Assembly (NCBI GenBank): GCA_008932955.1
Contig: WBXE01000149.1
Coordinates: 1 to 5,950 of the forward strand
Source: Verrucomicrobiota bacterium
GTDB taxonomy: Bacteria; Verrucomicrobiota; Verrucomicrobiia; Verrucomicrobiales; Akkermansiaceae
DNA: 5,950 nt
Direction of reading: 5' to 3'
Part shown: positions 1 through 5,950 of the stretch, piece by piece
Position numbering within the stretch: the first letter of the stretch is position 1
Layout of the letters: each line of letters opens with the position of its first letter
Translations under genes and position numbers: made by a program
The notes under the pieces: model-generated
What the model was told of the DNA's origin: nothing
The model's input: the letters and a program-made list of their open reading frames with translations, nothing else
Databases searched by the model: none

Positions 1-83
1 GCTCATGCGTATCGCCGCGCCGAATAAGGCGCTAAAACACCCGTCGCCGCAAGGCGTTTGTGAAAATTGTTCAGGCGGCCCAG

Positions 84-141
<58 letters not shown>

Positions 142-199
142 TGGGATAAGAGGTGGCTTGCGCGGTCCAAGGGCTCTGCTCTTGTCTTGGAGCGCAGCG

Positions 200-211
200 G
201 TCTTCTGTCTT
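200..211. repeat. Inverted copy of the AGAAGAC repeat unit
   Basis: GTCTTCTGTCTT at 200-211 is the exact reverse complement of AAGACAGAAGAC, which occurs within the tandem array (for example 109-120 and again in register 7 bp later). The two could form a 12-bp stem across a loop of about 60-80 bases, in several alternative registers because the array is periodic. The arm lies just beyond the ABC-F stop codon (224-226), so an ABC-F transcript running leftward would contain both halves. A role in 3'-end structure or transcription termination is conjecture. Confidence 0.7.
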
Positions 212-223
212 GCGTCTTAGGCG

Positions 224-1834
<1,611 letters not shown>

Positions 1835-1887
1835 AGCGCCGATGTAGCCGAGGATCGCCGCCCGGGCAAGGATTTCGATTTCTAAAA

Positions 1888-1989
1888 GGCGCGCCGGCTT
1901 GAGCCGGCATGCCCATGGCGAGCCAATGCGTGGGGCCCTGGCGCTAGCCATCGGCTGCGCATGGGCATGCCGGCTAAAGCCGGCGCTCC
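1888..1989. repeat. REPIN-like long inverted repeat with nested palindromes
   Basis: Two 29-bp arms (1888-1916 and 1961-1989) are reverse complements with 2 mismatches, around a 44-bp centre. Each arm contains its own hairpin: GCCGGCTTGAGCCGGC at 1893-1908 and GCCGGCTAAAGCCGGC at 1969-1984, each with 7-bp perfect half-sites. Pairing may extend weakly into the centre (GGCGAGCC against GGCTGCGC). Two REP-like palindromes in inverted orientation forming one large cruciform is the architecture of REPINs, which are mobilised by RAYT (TnpA-REP) transposases in other bacteria. No such transposase is in the window, and multiple genomic copies cannot be verified here. As RNA it would fold into a very stable stem in the leader of the ABC-F message if transcription starts upstream of it. 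Confidence 0.85.
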
Positions 1990-2043
1990 GCTGGGAGATT
2001 CGGTGATAGCCCCTCCAGGCCATGATTCCGTGACGGATTGCTC

Positions 2044-2073
2044 TTGACGCAGGGGGCAATTGTTGGGTTCTAT
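2044..2073 (+). promoter_or_regulatory. Possible sigma70-type promoter for bamA
   Basis: TTGACG (2044-2049) matches the -35 consensus at five of six positions. An 18-bp spacer leads to TTCTAT (2068-2073), a poor -10 matching at three of six. Transcription would begin near 2080, leaving a leader of only about 13 bases before the bamA ATG, consistent with the lack of a Shine-Dalgarno sequence. The -35 also forms an inverted pair with TGTCAA at 2075-2080. This is the best candidate I could see rather than a firm call. Confidence 0.25.
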
Positions 2074-2093
2074 CTGTCAACCGAACTACCGAT

Positions 2094-4442
2094 ATGCTTA
2101 CAATACCCGTTTCCAAACCATCCACGGCACGCAATTTAGTGCGACTTACCGCCTTGTTGGGCCTGATTATTGTTGGGATGGCGGGAGGGGTGCAAGCGCA
2201 GGAATTCGAGGGGAAGAAAATTTCGAGTGTGGAGATTCGCTACAACGGGGCCAAAACGGTGGATGAGGCACGTATCCGCAATTTAATGAGTTCGAAGGCC
2301 GGCACGATCTATTCCGCCGAGCATGTGGACACCGATGTCAAGTCGCTCTACGAATCCGGCTCAGTGGAAGACGTGCGATTTTTGGCGGAGCCGGTGGGTG
2401 ACACAGTGCGGCTGATCGCAGAGATCACCTCGCGTGACGAGTACGTGGCGGTCGGATTCATGGGCAACAAGAAATTTTCCGATCAAAAGCTAGCCAAGGA
2501 ATGCAAACTCAAGAGCCGCGGGCTGCTGAGCGACGAAGTGATCTTGGAAGCCCGGCGCAACATTGAAAAATACTATCAAGGCTATGGCTATCCGGATGTG
2601 CTCGTCACCCACAAAGTGCAAGCGACGGACAAACCCGGTAAGGCGAACCTGGTGTTTGTGATTGATGAGGGCAGCAAGAATGAGATTCGGCGGATTCGTT
2701 TCGAGGGCAACAAGGTGTTTACCGACCCGGAGTTGCGCAAAGAAATGAAGGTCAAACCCAAGGGCTGGTTCTCTTGGCTCACCAAGTCCGGCCGCTTTGA
2801 AAGCAGCCAGTTGGACAGTGATCTGGACGCGATTTTGGACTACTACCGCAGCCGGGGCTACCTGCGGGCAAGCAGCCCGGGCATCCGTCGCTTGCCGGTG
2901 GCTGACGGCCGGGTGGATTTGATCATCCCGATCAACGAAGGCGAAAAATACACGGTGGCGGCGGTGAATTTCGGCGCCATGCACGTATTCCAGCCCAACG
3001 ACCTCAATAAGGCACTCACACTGGTGGCCAATAGCTCGTATTCCTCCAAGAAAATGCGCGCGGATATCACCATGATCCGCAGCTACTATGGTTCTCGTGG
3101 CTACGCCGATGCTGCGGTGGCCCCCGACATTCGCGATGCCGGCCCTAACCGAGTGTCCATCACCTATAAGATCACCGAAGGCACCCGCTTCCACGTCGGC
3201 CGCGTCAATATCAAGGGCAATGCCAAGAGCAAGGACAAGGTGATCCGCCGCGAAGGCACACTCCAGCCCGGCGATTGGTTCAACTCGGTGGAGTTGGAAA
3301 CCACCAAGGCTCGCCTAACCAATCTGCAGTATTTCAGCGACGTGCAGGTGACGGGCACCCCGGCTGGCAACGGCTATCGCGATGTGGATATTTTGGTGGA
3401 GGAAAAAAGCACCGGCTCGGTGGGCGTCGGCTTTGGCTTCAGCTCTATCGACAGCATCGTCGGCTTCCTCACCCTCGAACAATCCAACTTCGACTTGTTC
3501 AATCCGTGGAATTTCACCGGCGGCGGCCAGCGCTTCGCGATGAACCTGCGGGCCGGCAGCACCCAAACCGATTGCACGATGTCGCTGGTGGAGCCATGGT
3601 TCCTCGACCGCAAACTCGCCCTGAGCGGCGATTTGTTCTACCGCGAGTCTAGCTACTTTAGCAGCTATTACCAGCAAACCAACATCGGCGCCGCCATGTC
3701 GCTGCGCCAGCCGCTGGGCGACCACGGCTCGCTCAAACTCGAGTACCGTCTCGAGCAGGTGGGAGTCAATGTGCTCAGCACGACGCCGGCGCTTTCCGAG
3801 TATGTCGTAGGCCATGAGGACGGCAAATTCATGCGTAGCTCGATAAACTTGAACTACATCTACGATACCCGCGATAGCAACATCCAGCCACGCAGTGGTC
3901 ATAAGCTCGACGCAGTGACGACGCTGGCAGGTCTCGGCGGGGATGTGAAAAGTTTCACCGTGTCGCTGCAGGGCCAGCAGTATTGGAACCTCAAGTGGGA
4001 TTCTATTTTCTCCATCAGCGGGGAACTCGCCTCCGTCGAGGGCTTGAGTGGCGAGCCGGTGCATGTCTTCGAGCGCATGTTCCTCGGCGGCGGACGCACC
4101 TTGCGCGGCTTCAAGTTCCGCGACGTCGGACCGCGCGACTATGCTGGCGGTACCGACGAGGCCATCGGCGGCAAGTCGCTGGGCTACGTGTCCTTTGAGT
4201 ACACCGTGCCAATCATCGAAACGGTGCGTGCCGCCGCGTTCTACGACACCGGCTTTGTGAATGCCGCCAGTTGGGACATGAATCCTAGCAATATCTACAG
4301 TGATGCCGGGTTGGGAATCCGCCTGCGCCTGCCTATCAGCCCAATGCCACTCGCCTTGGACTATGCACTGCCTCTTTCCGTGCCTATCCAACAAGCGAAA
4401 AAAGGCGGGCAGTTCAACTTCTATCTGCTCTATCAGTATTGA
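2094..4442 (+). CDS. bamA: BamA outer-membrane protein assembly factor (Omp85)
   Basis: The 782-residue product is the central subunit of the BAM complex, which folds and inserts beta-barrel proteins into the outer membrane; E. coli BamA has 810 residues. A signal peptide with Arg14 and Arg17, a hydrophobic core (about 18-31) and a likely cleavage after VQA (35) directs export. Five POTRA repeats follow: about 41-112, 113-193, 196-283, 286-364 and 366-437, several with the typical V-x-(F/I)-x-G-N pattern (FMGNKKF, FEGNKVF, IKGNAKS). The barrel spans about 440-782. It has the lid-loop motif as LRGF (670-673) after FLGGGRT, and ends in an aromatic beta-signal-like strand, FNFYLLYQY. The start is the ATG at 2094, the only one giving a complete signal peptide; no Shine-Dalgarno is visible (the preceding bases are CCGAACTACCGAT). 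The gene stands alone, divergent from ABC-F and convergent with dnaG. The skp/ompH and lpxD-fabZ neighbours common in Proteobacteria do not follow. A TamA or other Omp85 paralogue is less likely because there are five POTRAs. Confidence 0.95.
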   Translation: MLTIPVSKPSTARNLVRLTALLGLIIVGMAGGVQAQEFEGKKISSVEIRYNGAKTVDEARIRNLMSSKAGTIYSAEHVDTDVKSLYESGSVEDVRFLAEPVGDTVRLIAEITSRDEYVAVGFMGNKKFSDQKLAKECKLKSRGLLSDEVILEARRNIEKYYQGYGYPDVLVTHKVQATDKPGKANLVFVIDEGSKNEIRRIRFEGNKVFTDPELRKEMKVKPKGWFSWLTKSGRFESSQLDSDLDAILDYYRSRGYLRASSPGIRRLPVADGRVDLIIPINEGEKYTVAAVNFGAMHVFQPNDLNKALTLVANSSYSSKKMRADITMIRSYYGSRGYADAAVAPDIRDAGPNRVSITYKITEGTRFHVGRVNIKGNAKSKDKVIRREGTLQPGDWFNSVELETTKARLTNLQYFSDVQVTGTPAGNGYRDVDILVEEKSTGSVGVGFGFSSIDSIVGFLTLEQSNFDLFNPWNFTGGGQRFAMNLRAGSTQTDCTMSLVEPWFLDRKLALSGDLFYRESSYFSSYYQQTNIGAAMSLRQPLGDHGSLKLEYRLEQVGVNVLSTTPALSEYVVGHEDGKFMRSSINLNYIYDTRDSNIQPRSGHKLDAVTTLAGLGGDVKSFTVSLQGQQYWNLKWDSIFSISGELASVEGLSGEPVHVFERMFLGGGRTLRGFKFRDVGPRDYAGGTDEAIGGKSLGYVSFEYTVPIIETVRAAAFYDTGFVNAASWDMNPSNIYSDAGLGIRLRLPISPMPLALDYALPLSVPIQQAKKGGQFNFYLLYQY

Positions 4443-4629
4443 GGCGGCCGCGGCGGCAATGCCCAGGCACTCCCAGTGGTGCACGTGAATTTCGCCAGAG
4501 AGAGCCTCAATATCCGTCGTATGCTAGCGCCGCGTCTGCGACCTCCGCCATCTATCTCAGATGCCTTGCTAGGCTTAGAACCGCGCCGCGAGACGCAGCC
4601 CCCCACGGCCTGCGGCCGGTGGCGCGCAG
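4443..4629. other. Convergent intergenic region between bamA and dnaG
   Basis: These 187 bp lie between the stop codons of bamA (TGA, 4440-4442) and dnaG (TAG on the minus strand, 4632-4630). They contain several small GC-rich hairpins: CACT/AGTG around 4469-4479, GCCT/AGGC at 4562-4573 and a larger stem at 4603-4622. A longer-range pairing, GCCGCGTCT (4529-4537) with AGACGCAGC (4591-4599), matches at eight of nine positions. None is followed by a clear T-tract on either strand, so no classical intrinsic terminator can be assigned. I see no gene here; the plus-strand frame crossing it mainly shadows dnaG. Confidence 0.6.
4603..4622 (-). terminator. Possible hairpin at the dnaG 3' end (no U-tract)
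   Basis: CCAC (4603-4606) pairs with GTGG (4619-4622) and GGCC (4607-4610) with GGCC (4614-4617), giving an 8-bp stem with one bulged G and a TGC loop. It starts seven bases past the dnaG stop codon. On the minus strand it is followed by a G-run rather than a T-run, so if it ends transcription it does not do so as a standard intrinsic terminator. It could instead stabilise mRNA 3' ends or act on both converging transcripts. Confidence 0.25.
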
Positions 4630-5950
4630 CTACACCCGCTTTTTCCAGCCCGGCGGCAGCTTGGCCTTGAACGTCGCCGCCGGCAATTCGTCATCAAATT
4701 CCGAGCGCTGGCCGATGCCTCGCAGCAGCGAGCTGATTTCCTTGGCCTCTTCTAACAATTCAATCAACCGTTGCTGGCTGAGGCCGGGCTGTTTTAAGTC
4801 GGCCTTGACGCGCGCATCGCGGCGCTGCAAGACGGTGGCCGAGAGCATCGCCAGGGCATGTTCGGCGGCGAGCATGCCATCGCTGAGGCCGCCGTCCATG
4901 GCCACCGAATCCCCCGCCCCCAAAGCCAAACGATCCGCCTCGGGCAAGCCGCCTAGGAACGTGTTGACCGCCGCATGCGACGCCGGATCGGGTGCCACGG
5001 AGAGGATTCTTTCCAACAAATCAACCCCCTCCAGCCAGCGCTTCGCCTCATGCAAAGTTTCGAATTGGCCTCTGAGAAAATGTTGTGCCGGAGCACTGGT
5101 GAGCGCGAGATGACATAAAAAACCGATGTTGCGGTGCAGGGGTGTGGGCTCGGCGGCCACTGCGTATTCCGGTTCCGCTTGGCGTCCGGCAGCGGATGGC
5201 GCGCGCTGGGGTTTTTGCAAGGCCTTGGCGATTGCCCCGCGCAGGGTCGCTCCCGACGTCTGCAAGTGGGTGGCTACCACGTTGATTTGATGATCGCGCG
5301 CCACCACGTCGGACATCGCAGCTAACAAGCCAACGCATTCGCCCGCCAGCGTCCGGCGCTCCGCCGCGCTTTCAAACGCCCCGTTGGCCTTGGCCCGACT
5401 CAGCTTGAAATCAAAAAACTCCCGGGCTTGTCCTAGCAATTCACGGAAGGCCTCCGCACCATGCGCCTTGATAAAGGTATCCGGGTCATCGCCGGCGGGC
5501 ATTTCCACCATTCTAACGGAAAGCCCCTCCGTCACCAATTCGCGGAACGCCCGCTCGGAGGCGGCGATACCCGCCTTGTCGGCATCATAGCACAGCAACA
5601 CGCTCGACGTGTAACGCCGCAACAAGTGCGCGTGCTGCGGGGTGAAGGCGGTGCCCAGCGGGGCGAGCGCGTGATCGATGCCGAGTTCGTGACACGCGAT
5701 CACGTCGATCTGGCCCTCGCAGAGGAGTGCGGATTTTTCCCGCAGGATGGGTTTTTTCGCCCGGTCCAGCGCAAACAGAACGTTGGACTTTTTGAAAATG
5801 AGGGTCTCTGGCGAGTTGATATATTTTCCGCTGTTAGGGTCCTCGCGCAACTGGCGGCCGCTGAAGGCAATCACGTCGCCCATCTCATTGCGAATTGGAA
5901 ACATCAAGCGGTCGCGGAACCGAACGTACAGCCCGGAATTCGCCGCATCC
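4630..5950 (-). CDS. dnaG: DNA primase DnaG, partial (N-terminus beyond right edge)
   Basis: DnaG makes the RNA primers for replication, working with the DnaB helicase at the fork. About 439 C-terminal residues are visible. Reading in from the edge, the frame gives DAANSGLYVRFRDRL and then MFPIRNEMGDVIAF, matching the start of the primase catalytic core (E. coli RFRDRVMFPIRD). KYINSPET follows. The Toprim domain has the metal-binding Glu in CEGQIDV (about fragment residue 78), the LGTAFT segment, the acidic pair in CYDADKAG (122 and 124) and the DPDTF motif (about 155-159), so the active site looks intact. The last 230 or so residues are an Ala/Leu/Glu-rich helical region expected to contain the helicase-interacting domain; it is diverged and I recognise no specific motif in it. 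The gene ends in LPPGWKKRV and TAG. The CHC2 zinc-binding domain and start codon lie outside the window; a TTG or ATG at about 5902-5907 is internal, not the start. It converges with bamA. Confidence 0.95.
   Translation of the reverse strand, partial: DAANSGLYVRFRDRLMFPIRNEMGDVIAFSGRQLREDPNSGKYINSPETLIFKKSNVLFALDRAKKPILREKSALLCEGQIDVIACHELGIDHALAPLGTAFTPQHAHLLRRYTSSVLLCYDADKAGIAASERAFRELVTEGLSVRMVEMPAGDDPDTFIKAHGAEAFRELLGQAREFFDFKLSRAKANGAFESAAERRTLAGECVGLLAAMSDVVARDHQINVVATHLQTSGATLRGAIAKALQKPQRAPSAAGRQAEPEYAVAAEPTPLHRNIGFLCHLALTSAPAQHFLRGQFETLHEAKRWLEGVDLLERILSVAPDPASHAAVNTFLGGLPEADRLALGAGDSVAMDGGLSDGMLAAEHALAMLSATVLQRRDARVKADLKQPGLSQQRLIELLEEAKEISSLLRGIGQRSEFDDELPAATFKAKLPPGWKKRV

Larger units (their letters stand above)
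1835..2093. other. Divergent intergenic region between ABC-F and bamA
   Basis: These 259 bp separate two divergently transcribed genes and should hold both promoters. Nearly 40 percent is taken by the REPIN-like inverted repeat (1888-1989), which lies closer to the ABC-F gene. The remaining part next to bamA (1990-2093) has one plausible plus-strand -35 (TTGACG, 2044-2049) and a perfect TTGACA on the minus strand (2080-2075). The minus-strand box has no convincing -10 at normal spacing. I see no riboswitch or RNA gene. The minus-strand frame is open across the whole stretch, but the encoded sequence has no resemblance to the ABC-F N-terminus. Confidence 0.7.

Noticed and set aside
45..59. Intrinsic terminator with GCAA loop near the left edge
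   Set aside because: The stem is only 4 bp and the T-run only 3 bases, too weak to support the call.
2098..2103. TACAAT as a -10 box
   Set aside because: It matches consensus well but lies inside the first bamA codons; using it would start transcription after the ATG and remove the signal peptide.
2490..3194. Minus-strand open frame (234 codons) opposite the bamA POTRA region
   Set aside because: Antisense shadow of clearly recognisable POTRA domains; no independent evidence.
3315..4484. Long minus-strand open frame (389 codons) opposite bamA
   Set aside because: It covers the BamA barrel-coding region in antisense and is rich in Ala, His, Val and Glu without motifs; GC-rich third positions explain its length.
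4439..5113. Plus-strand open frame (224 codons) starting at the bamA stop
   Set aside because: Most of it is antisense to dnaG; the intergenic part is Arg/Ala/Pro-rich and has no recognisable motif.
5902..5907. TTG/ATG as the dnaG start
   Set aside because: The frame continues to the window edge encoding GLYVRFRDRL, a conserved part of the primase core, so the start lies outside the window.

Overview
This window looks like an ordinary chromosomal housekeeping segment of a GC-rich Gram-negative (diderm) bacterium. An Omp85/BamA protein with a signal peptide shows that there is an outer membrane. The flavour of BamA and DnaG, start codons without Shine-Dalgarno sequences and a GCCGGC-type dispersed repeat fit the Verrucomicrobiota or a neighbouring PVC-like lineage. 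That assignment is a moderate-confidence inference from general resemblance, not from any search.

Layout, left to right. Positions 1-223 are mostly non-coding and hold a short tandem repeat (three 10-bp then four 7-bp units sharing the core AGAAGAC), with an inverted copy closer to the next gene. On the minus strand, 224-1834 encodes a complete two-cassette ABC-F ATPase, a soluble ribosome-associated type rather than a transporter. Positions 1835-2093 are a divergent intergenic region whose main feature is a roughly 100-bp REPIN-like inverted repeat at 1888-1989. On the plus strand, 2094-4442 encodes a complete BamA: signal peptide, five POTRA domains and a 16-strand-type barrel. Positions 4443-4629 are a short convergent intergenic region with small GC-rich hairpins. 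On the minus strand, 4630-5950 is the C-terminal part of DNA primase DnaG; its zinc-binding N-terminus lies beyond the right edge.

The three genes are not an operon. ABC-F and bamA diverge, and bamA and dnaG converge. They serve separate core processes: translation, outer-membrane protein assembly and replication priming. I found no defence locus, CRISPR array, transposase, prophage, RNA gene or biosynthetic cluster. The observations most worth following are the REPIN-like element between the divergent genes, the AGAAGAC repeat with its inverted arm after the ABC-F gene, and the misleading 100-codon open extension upstream of the true ABC-F start. I see no convincing evidence of a new biological system.
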